A DNA stretch of 64,000 nucleotides from Trichomonas tenax (Eukaryota; Parabasalia; Trichomonadida; Trichomonadidae), in the NCBI GenBank assembly GCA_023091735.1, contig JALKBU010000060.1:39121-103120 (forward strand), read 5' to 3'. The notes under the pieces were generated by a model that worked only from the letters and a program-made list of their open reading frames with translations, searched no databases and was not told where the DNA came from. Every line of letters begins with the position of its first letter. Positions within the stretch are counted from its first letter, which is position 1. A program made the translations under genes and the position numbers. Positions 48,680 through 58,152 of this stretch are shown here, in pieces.

Positions 48680-48953
48680 GCCATTCTTCACGATGGAGGA
48701 TGTGTTACAGCCGACATACTGATAGACTCTGTTCTGTCTCAAAGGCTGTGGGAAAGTCTGAGAGCGCTAATTGTTTTCTTGGCGGAACATGCGGTGAACG
48801 CATTGCTTGGAACCAGAAACGAACCTTTATGGCGAGCCCTGCGAAGACCCATTTAGGATGAAACGGCCAGGCACGCTGCGTTTGTGAGTGAGATACATGT
48901 CGCCGGATTCGTCCGGAAACTCGATTCAGATTACTCCTGTTCGTGAAGAATCC
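48680..48953 (+). ncRNA. RNase P RNA
   Basis: Catalytic RNA of the tRNA 5'-processing enzyme. The ends pair over 11 bp (P1: ATTCTTCACGA 48683-48693 with TCGTGAAGAAT 48941-48951), then GGAG/CTCC (48695-48698, 48934-48937). A eukaryotic P3 helix with internal loop follows (ACAGCC 48707-48712 with GGCTGT 48744-48749; GACA with TGTC inside). CR-I is GGGAAAGTCTGAGA at 48750-48763 and CR-V is GATTCAGATTACTCC at 48923-48937. The two form helix P4 (AGTCTGA with TCAGATT), as in human H1 RNA. A CR-II/III-like GGAACCAGAAACG lies at 48809-48821, a CR-IV-like GTGAGTGAGAT near 48883, and a P19-type hairpin CCGGA-TTCG-TCCGG at 48903-48916. A T run at about 48972 could terminate Pol III. About 274 nt, compact for a eukaryote. 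The 3' CR-V sequence fits RNase P better than RNase MRP. Confidence 0.9.
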
Positions 48954-49299
48954 AATGAATAAACAATTAATTTTGTTTCTATCCCAAATTAATGCTTTTT
49001 AATACCCATATACAATCTATATTTACTACTTCTAATATATTTTATCCCAAAATTAAACTGATATTTTGAATTTTTAATAATGAGCAAAAATTATAGGCCA
49101 ACATTCAAAACATAGATATATCTCAATGATCATTGCATTAAAATCAAAATTCCACCCAAATCTTCCTTCATGATGAAAATTTTTCGTATATGGACATGAA
49201 TTCAAAAGGAATGTATAGTGAAAAATGTTAGGAAAGGAAAAATGGATGATATCAAAAAACCTAGATTGATTATTTAAAAAAATAGGAAAGATAAAATGC
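48954..49299. other. Gene-free stretch between RNase P RNA and twinfilin
   Basis: AT-rich. A frame at 49074-49364 is open but without motifs and overlaps the 3' end of the twinfilin gene in another frame; rejected as a gene. Confidence 0.5.
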
Positions 49300-50262
49300 T
49301 TATCTACGGCCTGGGCGCTTTGGTTTGCGGATAACGTTAACCTCACCATACTGGTGGCCATCATCAGCTGGGTGGATCAGCTTCTCGAAGTTAGTATCAT
49401 CGAATTCATCCTTATCTCTGATTTCTAAGTTCTGAATGAACTCAATTCCGCATTCCTTGCATCCCTTGAGGAAGGAAGCCTTGCATGTTGATGACATCAT
49501 CTTCTCACGTGGCTTAGCTGTATCTGGGCAGTAGAGGAGGAAGTAGAGCTTATCTTCGCCATTGTCTTCGTATCTGATAGCGACATAGCGTGAAGCATCA
49601 GCTCTGATGTCCTCAATGGAGTCACCTGCGCCAGCGAACTTGACGCCGTTACCCTGAAGATCGCCCATACCAGCGACGAAGCGTGAGCCTGTCTTAGCAG
49701 CCATCTTCTCGAGGGCAGCCTTGAGTTCCGCATCGCACTCCCATGTGAAAGCATCGTGCTGTGGAAGCTGGACCTGAGCAACAGCCATCTGTGTTGCCTC
49801 TTCTCTCTGCTTGCGCTCGTCGAATGAGAGAGCAGAGTCATCCTTCTTGGTCTGCTTAGCGAAATCAGCATATCTGCATTCCTTGAGGTCATCGAAGAAG
49901 AAATCTGTGATGCCTGTGAAAACACGAGAAATGTAGCGCTGGACTGGAACACGGGATGAAGCGAAGATTGTACGTGGGCGGATTGGGCAAGAAACTGGGA
50001 TATAGACGAGGAGAACATATTCGCCATGTGCAGATGTCTTTTCTAAGCGGACAATAATGAACGCTGGCTCAGCCTTCTCGAAGTAGTCAACAAGGCCGTC
50101 GAAATCTTGCTCGACTGATCCTGTAACTTCGATTTTCTCCTTAACTAAGAGCTTCTCTTCCTCGATGATAAGCTTGAGGGCTCTGACATTGTCCTTACCC
50201 TTGAATTCGGCAAGGGCGGCCTCGGTTTCAGCCGGGATGTCGACGTTCGCCGTGCAGCTCAT
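49300..50262 (-). CDS. Twinfilin-like protein, two ADF-H domains
   Basis: 320 residues with two actin-depolymerising-factor homology domains: about 1-140 (VRALKLIIEEEKLLVKEKIE, IIVRLEKTSAHGEYVLLVYI, IRPRTIFASSRVPVQRYISR) and about 168-300 (AIRYEDNGEDKLYFLLYCPD, KPREKMMSSTCKASFLKGCK). Each has the F-V/Y-D...K-M-x-x-S-x-x-x-x-x-x-x actin-binding helix start (FASSR, MSSTCK). The extreme C-terminus HQYGEVNVIRKPKRPGRR resembles the short basic twinfilin tail that binds capping protein and membranes. Twinfilin sequesters actin monomers and caps barbed ends. Trichomonads rely on actin remodelling for amoeboid adhesion. Codon use is G/C-biased, indicating strong expression. An initiator TCATTTTTATC ends 5 bases before the ATG. 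Confidence 0.9.
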   Translation of the reverse strand: MSCTANVDIPAETEAALAEFKGKDNVRALKLIIEEEKLLVKEKIEVTGSVEQDFDGLVDYFEKAEPAFIIVRLEKTSAHGEYVLLVYIPVSCPIRPRTIFASSRVPVQRYISRVFTGITDFFFDDLKECRYADFAKQTKKDDSALSFDERKQREEATQMAVAQVQLPQHDAFTWECDAELKAALEKMAAKTGSRFVAGMGDLQGNGVKFAGAGDSIEDIRADASRYVAIRYEDNGEDKLYFLLYCPDTAKPREKMMSSTCKASFLKGCKECGIEFIQNLEIRDKDEFDDTNFEKLIHPADDGHQYGEVNVIRKPKRPGRR

Positions 50263-50267
50263 TTTTT

Positions 50268-50278
50268 GATAAAAATGA
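50268..50278 (-). promoter_or_regulatory. Initiator of the twinfilin gene
   Basis: On the minus strand TCATTTTTATC begins at 50278, giving a leader of only about 14 bases before the ATG at 50262. Confidence 0.6.
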
Positions 50279-51087
50279 TGAGATAAAAAAGTGTTGTAAA
50301 CTGGGCAATTTACAAATGGTTATAATTTATTTTCTCGATTTTATTTGATATTTAGAATTTCCAATCTCTGTATGTGCTATTTCTTTGATCAAATCAATAT
50401 AATATATTTATTTCTGATTTTTGTTCGCTATTTAGGGAGAAATTCAATAGTAGATTTTAAATAACTTGGAAAAGTGGAAAATCAATTCCATATATTTTCG
50501 GCATTTTTATTATCATGGCCAATGGTTAATAGCATTTATGCCATTATATAGACATAGGATATGATTGTTTATTCCTCGTGTTAAATGAGGTATATAGTTA
50601 AATTTTTATTATAATATTGCACATTTTTTATAAAAATTGTTTTCAGGGGCTCATCTCATAAGGAGAGCCATAAATATACTGGAAATGAATAAGTGAATGA
50701 ATGATAGTGGTTAGAATAGAAATGAATAAATTTGGCAAAATCATTTCTTTGGAGCCATCAATGAAGACCTTATCACTATCAATCTATATCATGAATGTAA
50801 TAAAATTTTGAAATGATGATAGTAATAAAGTTTAAAAAATGGTGAAATAGTATCTTCGAATCATTTTGGTGAATGCTATGCAGCAGGATAGAAATAGTAT
50901 ATAATTTAGACAGTTATTAAAATTGTTATAAAGAGGAGGTCTAACAATGAATTTTGAAAATTTGCAAAAAATATTGTTGAGAATTTTGCCTAAAAACTTG
51001 AGAATTCGGTTTTACAAATGATGGAGAAGAGAAGCAACAGAGAATTTGGAAGTAAGAATGAAAATAATCGTTTTCTTCAGAATATTG
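50279..51087. other. Gene-free stretch between divergent genes
   Basis: AT-rich intergenic DNA separating divergent twinfilin and L37a promoters. No repeat or RNA was recognised. Confidence 0.5.
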
Positions 51088-51100
51088 TCACTTTTGTACG
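51088..51100 (+). promoter_or_regulatory. Initiator of the ribosomal protein L37a gene
   Basis: TCACTTTTGTACG begins 30 bases before the ATG at 51118, matching the initiator string of the CAMK-like gene. It supports the downstream ATG over the earlier in-frame start codon, which lies upstream of the initiator. Confidence 0.6.
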
Positions 51101-51117
51101 GTTTGTCCTTTTCTTTC

Positions 51118-51396
51118 ATGGCTCGCAGAACAAAGAAAGTAGGTATTTGCGGTAAGTACGGCGTCCGCTATGGTGCTTCTCTTCGTAAGACAATCAAGAA
51201 GATCGAAATCTCACAGCGCAAGAAGTACCCATGCGCGTTCTGCGGCAAGGAATCCGTCAAGCGTAACGCTGTCGGTATCTGGACATGCCTTAAGTGCGGC
51301 AAGGCCGTCGCTGGTGGTGCTTACACACCAACAACACCAGCTGCCCTCACAGCTCGTGCTGCATACAAGCGCATCCGTGAATCCATGGCCAAGTAA
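51118..51396 (+). CDS. RPL37A: 60S ribosomal protein L37a (eL43)
   Basis: 92 residues, exactly the family length. The start at 51118 gives [20 protein letters not shown], the universal N-terminus. The zinc ribbon C-A-F-C-G...C-L-K-C-G (about 39-60) is complete, followed by [20 protein letters not shown]. eL43 is a large-subunit protein near the E site. Strong G/C-rich codon bias marks high expression. A longer reading of the frame upstream adds 24 non-homologous residues and precedes the initiator, so it is not used. The stop overlaps TAAA. Confidence 0.97.
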   Translation: MARRTKKVGICGKYGVRYGASLRKTIKKIEISQRKKYPCAFCGKESVKRNAVGIWTCLKCGKAVAGGAYTPTTPAALTARAAYKRIRESMAK

Positions 51397-52036
51397 ATTC
51401 ATTCTTTGATTTATAAAGCTTATATTTTACTACATGCTGCCCTTCAAAGCAAAAGGTCCAAATTTTACTTTTTTATCACGTTTTATCTCTTTTTATTTTG
51501 ATCTTGACTATTAATATGTTCTGAGGTGTAGATAACCTTTTAGTTTACCTCTAATTTGGGGTATTTCCCTTTCATTTTCATGTTATATTCAATATAATTA
51601 TCAATATGAAAAAATATACCTTCAACATCTAATCTTAGCCTTATCATATGCAGAGCTAAACGAGATAATTAGACCGTAATATCTTAGACTTCATTTTTCA
51701 AGATAATTTATATTTTGGAGATAAAATTGCAACATGTTGGAAAATATTTTTGATAATTTTGCTATATCATTGCTAGCTAAAGGAGCACAGCCAAGGAAAT
51801 AATATCTGTGTTGTTTGTAATGTCATAAGCTATTAAGAAGCTGATAACATGAAGAAATAACAAATTGAATATTTTATTTGCCATGTAAAGTAATAATTTA
51901 ACAAATAAACTATATCAATTTTATATAAAATCTAAGTTCTTCGATTTTTCTTCCTCAGGATTTTGATACACTTTCAACAGCATTCATTCTTTGCATACAC
52001 TACCTCCAAGCTATCGAGTACTGGTATGAATTTAAC
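51397..52036. other. Gene-free stretch
   Basis: AT-rich. A TGCCATGTAAA motif lies at about 51881-51891, about 150 bases before the glycosyltransferase pseudogene start. The coding frame of that gene can be read upstream of its ATG to about 51,930 without another ATG. Confidence 0.45.
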
Positions 52037-53233
52037 ATGAACTTTAGAATCCCAAAAATTTCATGGAAGCAAACTACGAAATGGTTTTATGAACTAGAAC
52101 CTGAACATATAACAATACAAAGTGATAAAATTGATCCTGATTTCCTAGAAAACGTTCGACTTCAAATTCATAATTTCATAATTCAAGCAAATGTGAATCC
52201 AGCTTGTTTAATTAAATACACAGCTTATGTTTGATATTTTTATAATGCTTATTTAGATTTACAGTCTTCTGTTCACAATCATCATATTAGGTTTTATCAT
52301 AATCAGGGTTTTGAGAACCAAATTATTAAACTAGTAGGAAATTATGAAGTAGGTGTCGCCTATGTGCGACATTTTTGGCAATGGGGACATCTTATTCATG
52401 ATTTTCTTGCTTCAATTATGTATTTGCTTAAAGATGTCTTAGAAAACAAATTTGTTTTGATTCCGACAAAAGTAAGATATAGCAAAACATAGAGTTGGTT
52501 AGATTTTCTTGGAATTCAAGGAAAAGTTATAGCATTAAATGAGCATCAAAAAGTTTATGTAAAAACATTATATTTCGTTACAGGAGGTGACTATGCTCAT
52601 TCTCTAACAGTTGGAGGAATCCCAAGGTTTAGAAGTTACATAAGAACTAAATTCAAACTCGACAAAATTACTCCAAAAAAGTATTGTTTCTTCAATCGAG
52701 ATTCACAATATCGGCAAATAGAGAAATTCGAAGAGATTCATCAAACATTAGTAGAGAAAGTTCAATTCGAGAACAATGAAAAATGGATTGCTATGGTTCC
52801 ATCATTTGATAATATAACTGATGTCATGAAGTTATGGTCAGAAATAAAAGTCTTAATAGCTCCAAGTGGTTCGATGATTTATCATTCTATATTCATGCAA
52901 GAGAAAACGGGTTTAATGCTGTTCATAGGACATTACGATAAACCAAACATTCAACTATGCCTCGCATCTAAGATATACATGATAGCAATGACATTTGATT
53001 ATAAACATGACTTCAAATGGAACTTTAAACCAGACCCTGAAATAGTCGCAGACTTCGCTAAAAATATTATCAATATGGTCAACACCAACAAATGGTTGAC
53101 GACAGAAAAATTGGCAGTTGGACTTAGACCTAACGAATACAACCAAAATAATGTTCTTGATTCGATTTTCGAGCTTTATTTGAGTGAAAACTTAACACTT
53201 TTCATCATGAGCAGAAATTTCATCATAATTTAA
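52037..53233 (+). pseudogene. GT61/DUF563-type glycosyltransferase with two premature stops
   Basis: A single frame of about 399 codons from ATG 52037 is interrupted only by TGA at 52232-52234 and TAG at 52490-52492; there are no frameshifts. Domain landmarks of the DUF563/GT61 fold are present in order: FWQWGHLIHDFLASIMYLLK (about 115), TGGDYAHSLTVGGIPRFRSY, YCFFNRDSQYRQI, and the signature VLIAPSGSMIYHSIFMQEKT before the final strand. Family members add sugars such as xylose or GlcNAc to glycans or proteins in the secretory pathway. The N-terminal hydrophobic stretch LSTAFILCIHYLQAI lies upstream of the ATG. Recently inactivated, or a readthrough case. Confidence 0.75.
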
Positions 53234-53730
53234 TTAATTTCCAACGATGATATAGATTTTAATGCTCATTGTAACCGAGATATTTTTTAATTATCAATAT
53301 GAATGATATGTTAATCATTCAAACAAAGAAATCATTATATAATTGTAGTATAGCAAAAGTTGCAAATCGCTACAATTAAAGAATGTTTCTTAGATATCTT
53401 CTTTGATGTATCATATAGGTGCAAGAGCCCTCCATTTATTCAAACAAAAACCATAATATAACAAAAAATTAATATTAATTTACATGACAAATTTTATCAC
53501 TTTTAGTCAAAATATTTAAGAATCTGATCATCAACATTTCTGCAGGTATTTTGAACACTTATCTATTAGCAAAATGGTACTCAACGTGATCTTGCAATAA
53601 TGCAAAGCAATCATTGTGTGTAGAAGATTGGGGATGTGAAAAACGTCCAAATTTTTGATGTTTTTCGATGTAAAATTTTCACAATTTTTAAACACATATT
53701 TTTCAATGAATTACATTAACCTTATACACA
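53234..53730. promoter_or_regulatory. Upstream region of the WD-repeat gene
   Basis: AT-rich, no gene. TTTACATGACA (reverse complement of TGTCATGTAAA) lies at about 53479-53489, about 245 bases before the ATG at 53731. Confidence 0.4.
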
Positions 53731-56700
53731 ATGAATTTCCGAGACAGCTTGAAATTCGGGATCTTTCCTGAATACGAGCTCGATCTCGGAACGAGTGTCG
53801 CAAACTCTGTCTACGAATACCAGAAAGACTTTTTGTGGTGTTCCACGAACAAAAGATTTCTTCAAATAGAAGGATCTACAATAAAAAGGTCATTTCCGAA
53901 CAAATTTTGTTGCTCACTGCAAATAAAGAACAGCGATATAATCATTGGCGTATCAACAAAACACTTCGAGCTCGAAGTTTGGTATTTATCTGCAAATTTT
54001 CTAATACCGCTGCAGATAGGAGTAAAAACGGAACAAAAAACAGTAATCCACGTTCTATACGCTCCAAAATCACATACAATTATAACAATTGGCTCAGGAA
54101 TAAAAACGTGGAATCTAAATTCGACATATTACGAAAGAAAGCAGTCCGCAATTGTTCCAGAAGTTAACATTACACTACGAAAGTCCTTTCTTCCTGAGTT
54201 TGAGTCAGGAATTTTAAGTGTTCCTTGTTTCGATTTTGAAAGAGAATTAATTTACATTCCGACGCCAAATGGCATTGCAGCGTATACATTGGATGGTGAT
54301 ATTATCAATATCGTTGTGAAAATCCCTTCATCTATCGATAATGTTTACGCAATATCGAATTCCAAAAAAGACATCAACAAAGGAAAAATGATCTTCGCTG
54401 ATCCATTCGAAGGTGTTACAATATGGGACTTCAGTGGACACCTGAAAATGAAGTTTACAAATACCGCTGCTTCTCTGTATTTCATCAGTTACGTTGATCG
54501 CGAAAACATCGTTTATTTGAGCAGCCACAATGTTCTTTGCATTCTCAATATCAAAACTGGGCGTTCATTTCAATGTTTGTCACTTGAAAGAACTCCAAAC
54601 AGAATATTCATTGTAGGACGCGAACCATACAAACAGATTTGCTGTGTTATGTCAACGCGATTGGTTTTCTACAGGATTGTCATTCCTTGGAAGAAATATC
54701 TTCTCAACATGCCATCGCTCTTTGCTTTGGAGAAAGTTTATCGATCGGGAGAAGCTTCTCGTTTATTAGTACAATGTGGAACATCTTTCTTCAAATTGGT
54801 ATCGCCTAAAACGAAGCTCAACATGACAACAGCTGTCACACAAAGCTGTTATCCGCCAACCAGTTATTTATATGATAGAGGAACATACGTTTATCTCAGA
54901 CCAGAGGGAGATCACTATAGGTTATATGTTGAAGAGGAATTAACGAAGCAAAGGGATCAACTTTTCGTTGTACAGAACAATGAGACAATCAGTGGATTCA
55001 ATACCGGTGTTATTCCAGCAGAACAGATAATGAACGCAGATTTTAAAGCTTCGAAAATGGATCTTTGCATTTATAATGGAAACTTAGCTTATGCAATTGC
55101 AAGTCCTATATCAGATCTCATTATAAGAGATTATCAGACGTTCAAAGTTGTTTTTCATGCATCTTTGATATCAGAGCCAATTGTTGCAATGAAAACTGTT
55201 CCATTAATCAACTGTTTGATATTGATTTACAAATCATCATTTCTCGTTTTCGATCTGAAAGAGAGCGCCGTTACTTCAACATCATTGAACTGCAGAAGTA
55301 GCAATGTTATCGGTGTCATCGGTAACAACGTAATTTTGGGTCACGAAGACGGAAGTTTGACGCGTTTTCAAATCATCGAAAAGAAGATAGGAACATTCAT
55401 CGATATGAAGCCGCACAGCCAGAAAGTAACAAGCATCTCATTCTCTCCAACGTTCTGGATCACGACATCTCTCGATTCCACAGTTTGCTTGTTTAGTTAT
55501 GAATGGATGATGTTCTATAGAATCGTTCTTCCAATTCCAATATTATGCGGCTTAGTTTTAAATGCGAAGCGTGATATTTTAGTTGCAACAGAGTCTGAAC
55601 TAATGATTATTGAGCCTGTTTACCAGATGTTTTATGGTGAGTTTGATGATAAACATCTTCTTCTCGATCTTTTTGACCAACTCGATGACTATCTCGAACC
55701 TAAAGCATTGGCGTTCGAAGAAAGTGATGACGAAGGTGACGGAAATTCATTTTTGTCGAGTTTCATGAAGCGAAAAGAATCACCAAAATCGAAATCAAGG
55801 ATTCCAAAGAGGAACAATTTCGATCTTCAAGAACTCGAACGTCTCAAGAAACTTCTCGAAAGAGAAGAAAAAGTTTCAAAATCGATTCCACAAGTCACAT
55901 CAACTGCAAATAATGACAACAATGAAGATGAAGTCGATGACGAAGAGAAAGCATTGCTTCTGAAAGAAATGGAACACTTGAATGAACGCCTTCCTGAATC
56001 AAAACCTCTGATTAAGAAAACAGATGAAGATGAAGCATCAAAACAAGTTCAAATCGAAACATCAGCAAATGATGAAAATAATAACAACAATGAAAATGCA
56101 AATAAAGAAAAGAAGAAACCAAAACGTGAATTTGATTCTTCTACGTTCCTGAATGCAGTCGATGATGAAATAAAGAAAGCGAAAAAGAAGAAGAAACCAA
56201 AGAAAGAGGAAGTTCGACCACCACCTGTTGAAACAGTTGTCGAGGAACAAATTGATCTCAGCAACATCAAACTTTTCGAGTCAGATAATGCATCAAATGA
56301 ATTCTTTGACATTCCTGTTCCTCAAAAGAAAAGTCCAAAGCCGCCTCTTTATAATGAAAACAAGAACTCCAATGTTAACGATTCAGAGGATGTTAATAAT
56401 TTAAAACCGAAAGAGCCGACATCTCCAAAGCGCGTTAAATCATCTCGAAGCAAAGATAAACTTGCTGATAACACAAAGAACAAAAACTCAAAGAACATTG
56501 CTCCAAAAGGAAAGAATGAACCAAAACTCAATCCATCAAAGAGCAAAACAAATCTTATTAGAGAACCAAGCGACAATCAGAAGAACAAAGGATTCAAGAG
56601 AAACGTAAGAAAACAGTCAACAGATGATTCAAATTTTAATGATATTAGAAATCGCCAAAACGATTCAAACAGTAACAATGACGATGAAGACAAGAATGTG

Positions 56701-58032
56701 AATCTTAACTCTGTATTACTCGGCCAAGATCTTGAAGGACAAAGGAAAATTTTTAAGCAAACGAGAACAAGATCGATTAAAGATCTTCGAAATATTCAGA
56801 ACTCATCAAATTTCAATGAAGTTGCTTCAAATCAATCTGATTTTAATTCATCAGTGACAGAAAGAAATATGGCAAATGATAGTTATAATAATGATGGAAT
56901 GAATTCTCACACGGGAAGAAACTCTTCAGCAAAATATATTCCGAAAGAAATCGATGATTATGCAATTGATGAAACTCCGCAACAGATGAAGTTCAAGCGC
57001 GTTCTCGTTAGAGAAAGGAAACGAAGAACGAAGAACTTGATCAATATGGAATCCGACAAAGCAACTTCTCAAATGTTCGATTCAGCAATGGGAGGAACAA
57101 TAAAGACCGCAAATACAATCGCATTTACACAACGTGATACAAACTTCACAGAGACAATACGGTCGGAAATCCATTCTTCTACATCACGAAACAGTGGATT
57201 CATGAACGAAGATCCAAAGTTGATAGAAAAGTCGAGATTATCGCGTGCTTCATCGTGCAAGAACATCCTCAAAAAGGTTTCGAGTGGAGATATTATCACA
57301 CTCAAAGATAAACCACTTCAAAAGCATCTGACAACATCAAAATCTTTACCATCGCTCGCTGGACTCCTCGAAAAGGCTGTTGGAGTTTCACATTCAGCAA
57401 TTTTCGATAATGATGTTGTCAACAGCTCACTTCTTGCTTTGTCTTCTTGCAAATTCACCAGTGATGACTGCGAGACTTCTCAATCGATATTCATCAATCT
57501 CACAGATCCGGATGAGTCATCAAGCAATGTTGAAACAGAGAAAAATCAGGTGTTCTCTACGCAATCACAGAAAACTGCATCTGTTGAAGCCACAAAAATT
57601 AACAGAGATGAAATTTTGCAAAGTAATCATAATCCTAACGATAGCAGTCAAATAATTGATGAATTCTCTTCTGCGTCAAGCGAATCAGGATTAATGATTG
57701 AAGATATCGAAAAAGTCAATCAAGAAAACTCATTAAAGAGGATGCCAAACTTCATTCTTCCAGAGATAAAGAAGCAAAAGAACATCAAAGAGAAAATGAA
57801 GGAAAAGGAAAAAGAAAAAACGCCAAGAACAAGAATCCAAAACGATCTTCTTCATTGCGTTATCAATGAAAGAAAGCCGAAGATGTCAAAGAAATCATCT
57901 GTTGCTTCTTCCACAAAAATATACAATGCCGCATTGTACCCTAAAGCGAGGAGGTACAGCACAACAGATTTGAATAACACAATATTCGTGAAACCAATAT
58001 CGAAGCTCTCAACTTCGAAAATCCTTCGCTAA
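53731..58032 (+). CDS. WD40-type beta-propeller protein with long disordered charged tail (1433 aa)
   Basis: Residues 1 to about 650 read as WD-like repeats, weak in sequence but regular in strand pattern: TVIHVLYAPKSHTIITIGSG with IKTWNLNS (about 108-135), GKMIFADPFEGVTIWDFSGH, HEDGSLTRFQIIEKKIGTFI and VTSISFSPTFWITTSLDSTV. About fourteen blades, so probably a double propeller. From about 670 to the end the protein is disordered, rich in Lys, Glu, Ser and Asn with short coiled-coil stretches (LQELERLKKLLEREEKVSKS) and poly-Lys-like runs. No catalytic motif. This plan resembles large flagellar or cilia-associated WD proteins, but the family is not identified. The stop codon is followed by TAAATAAA-type sequence. 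Confidence 0.82.
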   Translation: MNFRDSLKFGIFPEYELDLGTSVANSVYEYQKDFLWCSTNKRFLQIEGSTIKRSFPNKFCCSLQIKNSDIIIGVSTKHFELEVWYLSANFLIPLQIGVKTEQKTVIHVLYAPKSHTIITIGSGIKTWNLNSTYYERKQSAIVPEVNITLRKSFLPEFESGILSVPCFDFERELIYIPTPNGIAAYTLDGDIINIVVKIPSSIDNVYAISNSKKDINKGKMIFADPFEGVTIWDFSGHLKMKFTNTAASLYFISYVDRENIVYLSSHNVLCILNIKTGRSFQCLSLERTPNRIFIVGREPYKQICCVMSTRLVFYRIVIPWKKYLLNMPSLFALEKVYRSGEASRLLVQCGTSFFKLVSPKTKLNMTTAVTQSCYPPTSYLYDRGTYVYLRPEGDHYRLYVEEELTKQRDQLFVVQNNETISGFNTGVIPAEQIMNADFKASKMDLCIYNGNLAYAIASPISDLIIRDYQTFKVVFHASLISEPIVAMKTVPLINCLILIYKSSFLVFDLKESAVTSTSLNCRSSNVIGVIGNNVILGHEDGSLTRFQIIEKKIGTFIDMKPHSQKVTSISFSPTFWITTSLDSTVCLFSYEWMMFYRIVLPIPILCGLVLNAKRDILVATESELMIIEPVYQMFYGEFDDKHLLLDLFDQLDDYLEPKALAFEESDDEGDGNSFLSSFMKRKESPKSKSRIPKRNNFDLQELERLKKLLEREEKVSKSIPQVTSTANNDNNEDEVDDEEKALLLKEMEHLNERLPESKPLIKKTDEDEASKQVQIETSANDENNNNNENANKEKKKPKREFDSSTFLNAVDDEIKKAKKKKKPKKEEVRPPPVETVVEEQIDLSNIKLFESDNASNEFFDIPVPQKKSPKPPLYNENKNSNVNDSEDVNNLKPKEPTSPKRVKSSRSKDKLADNTKNKNSKNIAPKGKNEPKLNPSKSKTNLIREPSDNQKNKGFKRNVRKQSTDDSNFNDIRNRQNDSNSNNDDEDKNVNLNSVLLGQDLEGQRKIFKQTRTRSIKDLRNIQNSSNFNEVASNQSDFNSSVTERNMANDSYNNDGMNSHTGRNSSAKYIPKEIDDYAIDETPQQMKFKRVLVRERKRRTKNLINMESDKATSQMFDSAMGGTIKTANTIAFTQRDTNFTETIRSEIHSSTSRNSGFMNEDPKLIEKSRLSRASSCKNILKKVSSGDIITLKDKPLQKHLTTSKSLPSLAGLLEKAVGVSHSAIFDNDVVNSSLLALSSCKFTSDDCETSQSIFINLTDPDESSSNVETEKNQVFSTQSQKTASVEATKINRDEILQSNHNPNDSSQIIDEFSSASSESGLMIEDIEKVNQENSLKRMPNFILPEIKKQKNIKEKMKEKEKEKTPRTRIQNDLLHCVINERKPKMSKKSSVASSTKIYNAALYPKARRYSTTDLNNTIFVKPISKLSTSKILR

Positions 58033-58152
58033 ATAAACCTATTTGTTTGTATTTTTTATATATGAAAAATCATTTTTTATGATATATCATGAATCATTAA
58101 AAATCATCTTTTTATAATGTGTCATGAATCATTAAAATTGAAAGTTTACTAT

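Noticed and set aside
48530..48856. 108-codon plus-strand frame
   Set aside because: It overlaps the RNase P RNA, whose base pairing and conserved regions explain the composition.
51046..51117. Upstream extension of the L37a gene
   Set aside because: The extra 24 residues are not homologous and lie upstream of the initiator; the family starts exactly at 51118.
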